From contig JAVHZZ010000005.1 in assembly GCA_036250195.1 (NCBI GenBank), positions 69,967,505 through 70,031,504 on the forward strand: DNA of 64,000 bases. The letters are read 5' to 3'. Positions 1-9,404 of the stretch are shown in pieces. How positions within the stretch are numbered: the stretch's first letter is position 1; each line of letters opens with the position of its first letter. Source of the DNA: Mixophyes australis (lineage: Eukaryota; Chordata; Amphibia; Anura; Limnodynastidae). A model generated the notes under the pieces. The model did not search any database. It was not told the DNA's origin and saw only the letters and a list, made by a program, of their open reading frames with translations. The position numbers were made by a program, and so were the translations under genes.

Positions 1-3000
1 GATGGACTTGAACTGGCTGGGGAGCTGAAGGAGGAGTTGAGAAACGGTTGATAATAAGAGGTTTGAGCAAGGATACATGGAAGGCATTAGAAATCCGAAG
101 ATTCTTAGGAAGAAGGAGTTTCACACATACTGGATTGATAACTTGAATGATCCTATATGGACCAATAAAACGAGGGGCGAATTTCATGGATGGAACCTTC
201 AAACGAATATTTTTTGTGGATAACCAGACACGATCTCCAATTTTTAGTGGTGGAATAGCCCGCCTCTTCCTATCAGCGAAAGATTTATATTTGACAGATG
301 TCTTCTTTAAACAGGTTCTGACCTGAGACCAGATATTTTTAAAGGTCTGACAAACAGTTTCCACCGCAGGGACTTGGGTGGGCGGGAGGGCAGGAAATTC
401 CGGAAAAGACGGATGGTGACCGTAGACCACAAAAAATGGAGTTTTGGATGATGACTCATGGTACATGTTGTTATGGGCGAACTCAGCCCAAGGGAGTAAC
501 TCTACCCAGTTGTCTTGATTGGCTGATGAAAATATCCTTATAAAAGTCTCAAGATCTTGATTGACACGTTCGGTTTGTCCATTGGATTGCGGATGGTAAG
601 AAGATGAGAGTGCCAATCGTATGCCCAAGGTTTTACAAAGGGCTCGCCAGAATCTGGACACGAATTGTACTCCTCTATCAGACACAATCTCAGATGGACA
701 TCCATGGATACGGAAGATCTCTTTAATGAAATGTTCAGCCAGGATAGACGAGGAAGGCAAACCAGACAGAGGGATGAAATGAGCCATCTTCGAAAATCTG
801 TCCACTACCACCCAAATAGTGTTATGGTTCTTACTAGGTGGTAAGTCAGTAACGAAATCCATACTAATATGGGTCCATGGTTTGGACGGAATGGGTAGTG
901 GTCGCAGCAACCCTGCTGGAGTTCTGCGGGAGGATTTGAATTGCGAACATAATTCACAGGAAGCAATGAACTCTTTGACGTCTCTCCTCATTGAAGGCCA
1001 CCAGTAACTTCGAGAGAGGATCTCAAAAGTCTTGTGTTCACCGGCGTGTCCAGAAAAACGAGAGGCATGGAACCACGAAAGGATTTTCCTCCTTAGTATA
1101 GGAGGCACAAGGGTCTTCCCAAATGGTAGCGTTCTGGTGGATGAAGCAGCCAGTGAGATACATTTGGGGTCTAGAATGGTATGGTTGGAAACCTCTTCTA
1201 TATCAGAGGACGTAACAAAGGCTCTAGATAAGGCATCAGCTTTTTTGTTCTTGACAGCTGGTTTGAAGGTAATTATTAATTCAAAACGGGAAAAGAAAAG
1301 AGACCATCTTGCTTGACGAGGGTTCAAGCATTGGGCAGACTGGAGATATGACAAGTTCTTATGATCCGTGAAGATCGTCACCGGATGGCGAGCTCCCTCC
1401 AACAAGTATCTCCATTCCTCTAATGCGGCTTTGATAGCCAGTAATTCCTTGTCCCCGATGGTATAATTCTTCTCTGCGGGTAGGAGACCCCGAGAATAGA
1501 AGGCACAAGGGTGGAATTTTTGCTGTTCCGAGCGTTGGGAGAGAATAGCTCCTAAGCCCACATTAGAGGCATCTACTTCTAGGAAGAAGGGGAGTGTCAC
1601 ATCAGGCTGTCGAAGGATTGGAGCCGAAGAGAAGGACTCTTTTAATGTTTGAAAGGCTTGAATAGCCTCAGTTGACCATTGCTTAGGGTTAGCCCCTTTT
1701 CGAGTCAGGGCCACAATAGGAGATGCAATGGAAGAAAAGTCTTGAATGAAGCGTCTATAGTAATTGGCAAAACCTAAAAAACGCTGGATCGCACGAAGAG
1801 TAGTTGGCTGGGGCCAATGTAGTACAGCATTTACTTTGTCAGGATCCATCTTCAGGCCAACTCCGGAAACTATATACCCCAAGAATGGAATCTGGGGTAA
1901 TTCGAATGAACATTTTTCTAATTTACAGAACAATGAATTTTTCCGTAGCCTGGAGAGGACTTCTGCCACATGTTGGTGGTGAGAAGGCAGGTCCTGTGAA
2001 AAAATCAATATGTCGTCCAGATAGACGACGACACATACATATAATAAGTCCCGAAAAATCTCATTGATGAAGCCCTGAAAAACAGCGGGGGCATTACATA
2101 GCCCGAAAGGCACTACCAGATATTCGTAATGCCCATCTCTGGTGTTAAACGCTGTCTTCCATTCGTCACCGGAACGGATTCTGATTAAATTGTAGGCACC
2201 ACGAAGATCCAACTTAGTAAAAATACGGGCTCCCTTGATGCGGTCAAATAGCTCAGTGATCAACGGAATGGGATACCGATTCTTGATAGTAATGGCATTG
2301 AGTCCACGAAAATCTATACAAGGGCGTAATGATCCATCCTTCTTTTTGACAAAGAAGAACCCAGCTCCAGCGGGCGAGGTGGAAGGTCGAATGAACCCAC
2401 GCTGGAGGTTCTCCCGTATATATTCAGATGTAGCTTGAGTTTCCGGTAACGAGAGTGGATAGACCCGGCCCCTGGGAGGAGTCTTGCCAGGAAGAAGGTC
2501 AATCGGACAATCCCAAGAACGATGAGGAGGAAGACGTTCAGACTGAGCTTTGTCAAAAACATCGGTAAATGAAGCATATTGAGGAGGGAGTCCCGGTGAA
2601 ATAGCTGAGATGGAAGCTTGCTGTACCTTGAGAGGAATGACTTGGGAAAGGCAATGATGGTGACATTCAGACCCCCAAGACGTGACTTGAGGGGTGCGCC
2701 AGTCAATCTGGGGAGAGTGACACTGAAGCCATGGAAGGCCTAGGACAATCGGACTTGTCGTAACAGGAAGAATTAAAAACGATATCTCTTCATGATGCAG
2801 AGCACCAATCTGAAGGGTTACTGGAGACGTACTCTGGGTGATGAGACCGTTGATGAGACGTGATCCATCGATAGCCGTCACAGTAATGGGAGTTTTTAAG
2901 GTAATCACTGGTAGAGACCATTGATTTACTAACGATTTGGAAATAAAATTTCCTGCTGCTCCGGAATCAATCAATGCCTGTGACTCAAAGGTTTTGGTAG

Positions 3001-3112
3001 CAAAGGAAATAGTCACATCAAAAGCGCAGACTTTAGATTTCATAGACGATGGAGAGGACTCCAGGGACCCTAACTTCACCTCTCCAGAACTAGTTAGGGC
3101 CTGGCATTTCCC
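1..3112 (-). CDS. pol: Pol polyprotein of the left element, -1 frame, open to the window edge
   Basis: Reading the minus strand from the slippery site at 3112 in the -1 frame, I find no stop codon down to position 1, about 1,037 codons. Counting the first -1 codon (3112-3110) as 1, the order is protease (ALIDSGAAGNF, catalytic D49), reverse transcriptase (YLDDILIF, Y364 at 2023), RNase H (EVDAS, D514) and integrase. Integrase has an HX6H-X29-CX2C zinc finger (H682, H689, C719, C722) and a DDE triad D752, D812, E848 with 35 residues between the last two. The frame then continues into the post-integrase linker (RVWLSTKNIRL) and leaves the window before any chromodomain. There is no ATG near its start, as expected if it is made only as a Gag-Pol fusion by frameshifting. 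All catalytic residues I looked for are present. Confidence 0.9.
3051..3112 (-). promoter_or_regulatory. Predicted -1 ribosomal frameshift signal (slippery heptamer plus pseudoknot)
   Basis: On the minus strand the heptamer G GGA AAT (3112-3106) sits in the gag frame. After a 6-nt spacer, CCCTAAC (3099-3093) can pair with GTTAGGG (3074-3068), and the loop sequence GGAGAGG (3085-3079) can pair with CCTCTCC (3057-3051). Together these make an H-type pseudoknot with two perfect 7-bp stems and loops of 7, 4 and 10 nt. The gag stop TAA (3096-3094) is inside stem 1, and the -1 frame is open throughout. PEG10, a domesticated relative, uses GGGAAAC with a downstream pseudoknot. The pairing is seen in the sequence; the function is inferred. 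Confidence 0.82.
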
Positions 3113-4026
3113 GATCTCTTAGGGCAGGAGCTGAGGACATGAGTGGAATCAGCACAATAGATACAGAGTCTATTCTTGACTCTTCGTTTCCTCTCCTCAG
3201 AAGATAACTTGGAACGTCCTATCTCCATGGGAATCACAGCGGGTGACACTGGACGAAATTGAGGGTTAGAGCGAAGAGGTGCTTTAGCAGAAGTCGTTTT
3301 CTCAGCCTCTCTTTCGCGAAATCTCATATCAACACGATGGCATAAAGAGATCAAATCTTCAAGTGACGAAGGAAGCTCTTGAGTAGTCAGTGCATCTTTA
3401 ATTTTATCGGAAAGCCCCTGCCAGAAGGCGGCAACCAGGGCTTCAGTGTTCCACTGAAGTTCAGAGGCTAAGATCCTAAATTGAATGACGTACTGGCCTA
3501 CAGTATGAGATCCTTGTCGCAGACGGAGGATGCTGGAAGCAGCGGAGGTCACACGACCTGGTTCATCGAACACACTTCGGAATGTAGAAATGAATTTGGC
3601 ACTATCTTGTAATATTGGATCGTTCCTCTCCCACAGAGGGGAGGCCCAAGCCAGGGCTTGTCCTGAAAACAAAGAGATAAGATAGGCCACTCTGGAACGA
3701 TGGGTAGAAAAATTTTGAGGTTGGAGCTCAAAATGGACTGAACATTGGTTAAGGAAACCCCTACAAGTTTTGGGGTCTCCATCGTACTTTGACGGAGTAG
3801 GCAGGTGAAGCGTGGAAGCTGTAGACACCTGGGATGGCAATGGGGAAACGGAGGAGAGCACAGGAGCTTCAGTAGTAGCTGTCACAGTCTGTCCAGATGT
3901 TCCTTGGGAGGTTAATGACTGATAACACTGAAGTAACAGCTGTTGGCGGGCATCCTGTTGCTCCACACGGCTAACCAGATGTTGCAGCATCTCTTTGGCG
4001 GTAGGTTCCGCATCTGGGTCTGTCAT
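3094..4026 (-). CDS. gag: Gag polyprotein of the left sushi-ichi-type element
   Basis: A 310-residue ORF beginning with ATG at 4026. Gag forms the cytoplasmic particle of the element and packages its RNA. Residues about 85-215 form a retrotransposon-gag domain with the alternating hydrophobic pattern typical of sushi-ichi, PEG10 and RTL proteins (for example ALAWASPLWE and the block around QGLSDKIKDAL). The C-terminus carries one CCHC zinc knuckle, CX2CX4HX4C, at C288, C291, H296 and C301. Only nine residues follow the last cysteine before the stop, and the slippery heptamer at 3106-3112 lies in that tail. The N-terminal third is rich in Q, S, T and P and looks disordered. Length and layout match the gag at 13064-13918. 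Confident as to family; whether this copy is expressed cannot be told. Confidence 0.93.
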   Translation of the reverse strand: MTDPDAEPTAKEMLQHLVSRVEQQDARQQLLLQCYQSLTSQGTSGQTVTATTEAPVLSSVSPLPSQVSTASTLHLPTPSKYDGDPKTCRGFLNQCSVHFELQPQNFSTHRSRVAYLISLFSGQALAWASPLWERNDPILQDSAKFISTFRSVFDEPGRVTSAASSILRLRQGSHTVGQYVIQFRILASELQWNTEALVAAFWQGLSDKIKDALTTQELPSSLEDLISLCHRVDMRFREREAEKTTSAKAPLRSNPQFRPVSPAVIPMEIGRSKLSSEERKRRVKNRLCIYCADSTHVLSSCPKRSGNARP

Positions 4027-4059
4027 GGCCTGATCTTACTGTCACGGGCACTAGGAGTC

Positions 4060-4077
4060 TTTACCCAGGGATCACCA
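4060..4077 (-). other. Possible primer-binding site
   Basis: Two bases after the proposed LTR end, the minus strand reads TGGTGATCCCTGGG. TGG is the complement of the CCA tail shared by tRNAs, and the first ten bases differ by one from the TGGTGACCCC site I associate with tRNA-Trp priming. The tRNA identity is uncertain. Confidence 0.4.
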
Positions 4078-4250
4078 GATGGTAGGCTTACCAGAGCAAT
4101 GTAGATGGTAATAGCGTACTCTGGTAGCTGGGTGATCACGGAACATGAAATGATGGCCGATGAGATGCTCAGGAAAGTCTATGACTAGCAACACTGGTAA
4201 TAATGAGGTAATAATACACAAGGAACTGTATGGACAAGGCACGTGAAGGT

Positions 4251-4520
4251 AGTCAGTGGTCTGCGATAGCAAGTTGTACCACTGCTATAGTGAGGAGGAA
4301 TGTCCAACAGAAACAAGGAGGTGATGAGAGTCAGCGGTCTGCGGGTAGCAAGTTGTACCGCTGTCTGAGTGAAGGAATGGAATCCAAGTGGAGGTATCCG
4401 GGTAGTCAGTGGTCTGCGGTAGCAAGTTGTACCACTGCTATGTGAGAGGATAATGGAACAGGTGATACCGGAAACAGGGATCAGTGGTCTGACATCAGCA
4501 AGTTGTACCACTGAATATAT
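4251..4520. repeat. LTR tandem array A, four units of about 77 bp, each with a small hairpin
   Basis: Four diverged units begin near 4251, 4329, 4404 and 4480. Each contains a 7-bp inverted repeat around a shared GCAAGTTGT core: CAGTGGT/ACCACTG at 4254-4284, 4407-4437 and 4482-4513, and CAGCGGT/ACCGCTG at 4332-4363. The second unit changes both arms together so the stem stays perfect. On the minus strand these lie in the leader RNA of the retrotransposon. Confidence 0.9.
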
Positions 4521-4604
4521 ATGTGAGGAGGTGCACAAGGGAAGACTGCAACACAGGATATACACAGGCACCTTATACACGATCCACAGTAATATGCACA
4601 ATAT

Positions 4605-4628
4605 AGATATATATATATATATATATAA
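4605..4628. repeat. (TA)n microsatellite inside the LTR
   Basis: A run of about twelve TA dinucleotides lies between repeat arrays A and B of the left LTR. Confidence 0.95.
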
Positions 4629-5280
4629 ATGACTGAGCAGGTCTGCAATCTAGAAAGTCTCTTGAAGTAGTCCAGCACAATGATAACACAGTCAATGATA
4701 GCAATAGACTCAGCGGATAGCAGACTCCAAAGAGAACCAAACACAGTCCAGCAAGATATGCAATACACAGCACAGTCAATGAGAAGTATGCATACCGTGG
4801 TTCAGCAGTAGCAGTCAGATGGGAATGCAGCGGTACCTGAGCGGCTGGAGGCCGACTGGATAGGAAGTCCCTGGATAGGTGAGGCAGCGGTCTAGCAGGT
4901 GCAGAGCACAGGTGAGTAGACCAACAGGGACACGAATCCGCAGGAGTCAGCAACACGTGGAACTGGACTCAGAAGGGACCCAGGAGAATGGAGATGATCC
5001 AGCAGAGGGTAGTAGATGAAATACAAATCCAATGCTGTCAGGAGGGTAGAGACCAGTGGAACACGTGAAGGCGTGGAGAGCGGATCAGCAGGAGATGGAC
5101 GATAGCGCTGACCACAGCAGCAGGACTCAGCGGCACACGGAGGTAACCAGTAGCAACCACAGGAACCAACAGCGATGGGACACTGGAGTGCAGCGCAGGC
5201 CAGGAGCTGTTGATCACGAAGTGTAGCAGATAGTAATGCAAGCGGCAGTCTCGAGGAAGTTACAACAGAGATGAGGTAAG

Positions 5281-5720
5281 TCTGCAGTGCACAGGGCAGC
5301 GGATAGGAATCAGCTGGCAGTCACGATGATGAACACAGGCGAGTTGCAAGCAGGAGACTGTAGTGCACGGAGGCAGTGGATAGTAATCAGCTGGCAGTCA
5401 CGATGATGAACACAGGCGAGTTACCAGCAGGAGACTGTAGTGCACGGAGGCAGCGGATAGGAATCAGCTGGCAGTCACGATGATGAACACAGGCAAGTTG
5501 CAAGCAGGAGACTGTAGTGCACGGAGGCAGCGGATAGGAATCAGCAAACAGACTTGATGAGAAGCAGGTGAGTGAAGTAAAAGCTGGAGTGCACGGAGGC
5601 AGCGGATGGCAATGAGCAAACAGTCACATTGAGATAACATAACGTTGAAGTGGTTTAGAAGACTGTAGTGCACGGAGGCAGCGGATAGGAATCAGCAAAC
5701 AGTCACGATGATACAGTTGA
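5281..5720. repeat. LTR tandem array B, about six units of 72-79 bp
   Basis: The phrase GCACGGAGGCAGCGGATAGG recurs, with its GGATAG part at 5301, 5378, 5455, 5532, 5604 and 5683, a period of about 77 bp. The first three units are nearly identical through GATGATGAACACAGGCGAGT; the last two are more diverged. The period matches array A, suggesting both grew from an ancestral 77-bp unit. Confidence 0.92.
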
Positions 5721-5723
5721 TGG

Positions 5724-5801
5724 TAGAAGTGGTATGGGAACCACAGTAATAGAAGTGGTTTGGAAACCACAGGGATAGAAGTGGTTTGGAAACCACAGGA
5801 A
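5724..5801. repeat. LTR tandem array C, three 26-bp units
   Basis: Three consecutive copies of TAGAAGTGGTTTGGAAACCACAG plus three bases occur; the first has two substitutions. Each contains the inverted repeat GTGGTTT/AAACCAC (GTGGT/ACCAC in the first). Three units make 78 bp, close to the period of arrays A and B. Confidence 0.93.
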
Positions 5802-5898
5802 TCAGCAGCGCTGAATACACGAGGAATACAGGAACACCTTCAGAGACTCATGGGGAATGAGACTCCAAGATCAGGCGACGTGGTGTTGACCACAGGTG

Positions 5899-5907
5899 CT
5901 TAATATA
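5899..5907 (-). promoter_or_regulatory. TATA-like box of the left LTR
   Basis: The minus strand reads TATATTAAG about 150 bp inside the LTR start, at the position expected for a U3 promoter. No start site can be read from sequence alone. Confidence 0.5.
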
Positions 5908-5969
5908 GGGAGTGTTGCCTGATCTGCCAATTGAGTTAAAGGGGTATACACTGAAGTATAGAAAAGGGC

Positions 5970-5981
5970 TGCGCATGCGCA
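5970..5981. promoter_or_regulatory. NRF1-type palindrome in the left LTR
   Basis: TGCGCATGCGCA is a perfect match to the known NRF1 binding consensus and lies about 65 bp upstream of the TATA-like box. The same core occurs in the LTRs of the other retrotransposon and in the hAT MITE at 44235-44486. Confidence 0.5.
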
Positions 5982-6053
5982 GACCCTCAGGATGGTGGAC
6001 GGCCACGGTTCCTAAATGTCCGGGAAGAGGCACTCACGGTCCGGTGAGTGACA

Positions 6054-8544
6054 AATGCCCTTGTTCCCCAATCTTCACAGATAATGGTCAGTTTTTTATG
6101 TCTCCAAACAAAACAATCCATTGTGAGAACAATGGGAAAAAGTTCTCTGTTGAGCTGAAGCTGCCTCAGATTAAAGTACATATCGGAAGCCCTCTATGAG
6201 TGGCATGCCAGTGTCCAGGACAGGTGGGAAGATTTTGGTTCTTCACAAAAGATTTTTTTTTTTTTATGTTTTTCAGACTTCGATCACCTCTGAATCCATA
6301 TGTATATGTATATATACACAAATCTGCACTCACATCCTCATAGAATATATCTCCTGGGATGCTCCCCAATAGCTCTGTAAATTCCAGGTTAGCAAATAGT
6401 TTAGATAGAGAATACACTCACTATGATCCAGGCAAATATTTATGCAGTCAAAATACAAAATCCTGCGTCAACATTCTAATCCTTCTATGGGACCTTTGTC
6501 AAGACATACCAAAAACTACAGTGAAAACAAAAGACATATATAAACTGTACACTAACCTGAGATTATATAGGGAGTCAATGTGGATGAGCTGGAGCTCATA
6601 ATCAACAGACAAGAACATCATGTGTTTCACCTGGAAGGCAGACACCAGAAATCTGTGTGCACACTTCTGGTATCAATATAAATATCAAATGCAACTATCA
6701 CTTCATTATAGTGCGTATTAATCTCAGGTCTAAGGTCCTGCATTCCACCTTGCGGCGGATGATCACCTGGTGCTTACTAGAGAAGAGCATGGACCAATAT
6801 CTAATCTATGGGAATAAATATGTTTATTGAGAGCACATTACCCGGAAGATAGTATTAATCATAAATGCTAGGATCATGCATTCCAGCATGGAGCACATGA
6901 TCCAGAGTGAAATCATTTGAATTTTAGCAATTAGAATGTATTATGTTGAGTATTTCTTAAAAGTAAAGTATGTGCCACATTGTTATTAAAACACATTAAT
7001 AATAACATTTCATATTTGCTAAGTCTATCATTTCACATCAAGATTTAGGAAGACATTGCTGCCTACAAAAATGTTGCATTGATCACAATAACATAAAATA
7101 AAACAATTTGCAAACCTCGGCATACACTGAATACAAATATTACCTAGAGGGACACATGTACTCATAAAGCTTATGACAAGAGCAAACATTTTAATGCATC
7201 CTCACGTTCTCTCTGCTCCAAGATCAGCAAATTTGCAATTTTATATGATAGAAGGAAAACTATAATTCATTTGAACATCTCTGTGATGAAAAATTAAATA
7301 AAGATATAGCACACAAATATTTTTCTTTCTGAACCAAAGGAAATAAGTGGCACCTGTAAAACTAAATAGTAATAACATGTACCAGTATAAGTAAATTGTA
7401 CATGCATATCTCTACTTTGTAAAAACAGATGTTTTGTCAAAAACACAACTTTGGTGATAAATTTAAATATATTTCATTTTTCCAGTGAAAGAAGTCTTGC
7501 AACTAAACTTTATGTCTAGACATTCTGATAAATAAATCTGCTGATGCTGAACCAGTCTCATTCAGTCTACATCCCAATTGAGCCATAGAAAAACTTAACA
7601 GACGGATGAGCCAAACATATAAATCTTGATGAAAATTAATTGCTGCATTTTTGATTCAGTACATCCAACATGTTCTAATTTTTGTAAACCTTTCTGTTTT
7701 ATGAAAATGTGTACGTGTTTAAATTCAGCACGGCAGAGTTGTATTTTTATAATGTGTTTGATAAGGATAGCAGCAACTTTATTCAGAAGATGTGTGGTGA
7801 TTTGTGGGAGGCAGTGACCTGTCCACTACTGAGATGATGTTAGTGAGGACAGGCCTGCACATGCTTATTGCTCTGTAAGTAAACACAATGTAAAAGTCCT
7901 CCTTGTTTTTTATCTGTCTATATGAGAAAAGGTTTGTATCATGAGGACCCAATGTTAGGCCCGCTGGGCGTGGGTCTGGCATGTGGCTAAATGTAGGCAT
8001 GATGTAGTCTACAGTATATTGTGGCTTTATTAAGCTACAATATACGATGAGCACATGAGGCTATATAATCGCTACATAGTTGCAATCCCCTAAAGTGACA
8101 AAAATTGAACTCTAAATTTTAATGGGGCTAAACTCATCACCCCACAACTAACACATGTGGTAAATTATTCTGATACTGCCCAGTCTACAGCATTCTTTAG
8201 ACCCATAAACCACCCCTTTCCCTGTCAGAAATGTTCTTCCACCCCAGCTGATTGGCTAAATCACTCAGATTATGGTCCATTTTTACTACTCATTCCCTTA
8301 TAGATCAAGAAAACAGAAAGTCACATGCATTAATTTGCTTTTCATAAAGACAGCCTTAGCTGCAGGTCAGTTATCACGCACAAAGGTACCCTGTCCTTTC
8401 CCATTAAATAACACCATCCAATCTTTCATCCCACAACCTCACAGATATCACATCGCAAGCTGATATTCAACAAGAAAACCTAGAAAGGAAAAGCGATCGG
8501 AATTCATAGCAAAAAAGGCAGTTTGGTGTCTATCTGTATATTAC
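6054..8544. other. Unassigned AT-rich DNA
   Basis: No gene or mobile element recognised. At 6078-6199 a plus-strand frame gives a plausible but unidentified 40-residue peptide ending QIKVHIGSPL, preceded by an acceptor-like TCTTCACAG; it may be a chance frame or an exon remnant. There is a short T-run near 6250. The rest reads as neutral non-coding sequence. Confidence 0.6.
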
Positions 8545-9181
8545 ACCCTACAGTTATATACAAAAGTGGAAGCTGCTCAAATCAATTTATAGGCCATAAC
8601 AGGTGCTGAAAGGGTGGGGTTATCCTGCAAGGAACATACACACAACATTTTTTCCCCCAGCACACTGCTATAGCCAGCAACAGATCTGCCATTTCTACTG
8701 TAGATAAAAATGCAAAAGTCTTTGTTGCACACATTTGCAAATGCACATATTTGCACAAAATGTTGTGTGTATGTTCCTTGCAGGATAACCCCACCCTTTC
8801 AGCACCTGTTATGGCCTATAAATTGATTTGAGCAGCTTCCACTTTTGTATTTGTCTGAGAGGCATGTTGGTGTCAGTAGCTGAGGGGGAGTGCTGACATT
8901 GGATTGCTATTTGGAGGCTTCTGGGGTACCTCTTTGGTAAGTTAGCTCTCAATTTAAAAACACATATGTATGGCCCAAATATAGGGACTCTCATTGTTTA
9001 GAGTAGGACCATCCTATATGCAAAAGCGCCTTGGCGTGGCAGGATGGCTTAAACATACATTTGCAAATGTGTGCAACAAAGACTTTTGCATTTTTATCTA
9101 CAGTAGAAATGGCAGATCTGTTGCTGGCTATAGCAGTGTGCTGGGGGAAAAAATGTTGTGTGTATGTACCCTACAGTTATA
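8545..9181. repeat. Foldback structure: perfect 94-bp inverted repeat plus an inverted copy of its loop
   Basis: The arms 8558-8651 and 8757-8850 are exact reverse complements of 94 bp, separated by a 105-bp spacer. The end of the left arm plus most of the spacer (8634-8743, 110 bp) is present again as a reverse complement at 9058-9167. The whole is bounded by a 14-bp direct repeat, ACCCTACAGTTATA, at 8545-8558 and 9168-9181. No coding capacity or known transposon terminus was recognised. Perfect arms imply a recent origin or ongoing conversion. Confidence 0.9.
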
Positions 9182-9249
9182 GTTAAATATAAAAAAAAGC
9201 AGCCTGCAAACACTGAGATCCCCATCACAAACACCACAAAGTGTCACAC

Positions 9250-9404
9250 AATCTCAATGTGAAGAAGATGAAGGCTATAATATCATTCAAATCTAACAAC
9301 AATATCATTATTAAACCAGCAGTTAAGGGAGGAGCTGTAGTAATTATGAACACATCAGATTACATTCAGGAAGCACACAGACAGCTCTCGGATAAAAAAT
9401 TGTG
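9250..9404 (+). pseudogene. Penelope-like element reverse transcriptase fragment
   Basis: About 50 codons on the plus strand translate to a peptide containing NNIIIKPAVKGGAVVIMN and YIQEAHRQLSDKK. This is the hallmark N-terminal block of Penelope-like element reverse transcriptases (the IKPADKGGAVVIM region); here the usual D of KPADKGG is V. The frame ends in TGA at about 9402, and the sequence then changes to L1-derived DNA in the opposite direction, so both ends are truncated. It is a dead scrap with no catalytic residues. Confidence 0.72.

Larger units (their letters stand above)
1..6053 (-). mobile_element. Sushi-ichi-type Ty3/gypsy LTR retrotransposon, 5' part, truncated by the window edge
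   Basis: Read on the minus strand, this stretch holds, in order, a long LTR (6053 to about 4080), a possible primer-binding site, gag (4026-3094) and pol in the -1 frame (3112 to beyond position 1). The pol 3' end, chromodomain if present, polypurine tract and 3' LTR lie outside the window. Gag resembles the gag family from which PEG10 and the RTL genes were domesticated, which points to the sushi-ichi group of vertebrate chromoviruses. It is a different family from the complete element at 12268-17993: the LTRs share only the TGTCAC start and a few motifs, and the proteins are clearly diverged. No inactivating mutation is visible in gag or in the pol part present. The 5 bp after the LTR start (AATGC, 6054-6058) should be repeated at the other end if the insertion is complete. 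Confidence 0.93.
4080..6053 (-). repeat. 5' LTR of the left element, about 1.97 kb, with internal tandem repeats
   Basis: On the minus strand the LTR starts TGTCACTCACCGG at 6053, sharing TGTCAC with the LTRs at 12268 and 17232. A TATA-like box lies at 5907-5899 and an NRF1-type palindrome at 5981-5970, so the promoter region is short (about 150 bp) and the rest, some 1.8 kb, is transcribed leader packed with tandem repeats. The 3' boundary is placed at CA (4081-4080) because a TGG-type primer site follows two bases later. An alternative end is 4040, where GTGACA would mirror TGTCAC, but that leaves no room for a primer site. The second LTR lies outside the window, so the boundaries cannot be proved here. 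Confidence 0.72.

Noticed and set aside
819..2438. Several short plus-strand open frames between 800 and 2450
   Set aside because: They are antisense shadows of the minus-strand pol; most lack ATG starts or any family signature.
2314..2706. 130-residue minus-strand frame inside the left element
   Set aside because: It is a different frame from the true pol, which reads continuously through the same bases with protease and reverse transcriptase motifs.
4040..4045. TGTCAC on the plus strand (GTGACA on the minus) as the end of the left LTR, mirroring its TGTCAC start
   Set aside because: It would leave only 13 bp before gag and no primer site; the end at 4080 is followed by a TGG-type site. 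Not fully excluded without the other LTR.
4251..5720. CRISPR-like array
   Set aside because: Regular spacing of about 77 bp, but the whole unit is repeated with divergence, in a retrotransposon LTR of a eukaryote; there are no unique spacers.
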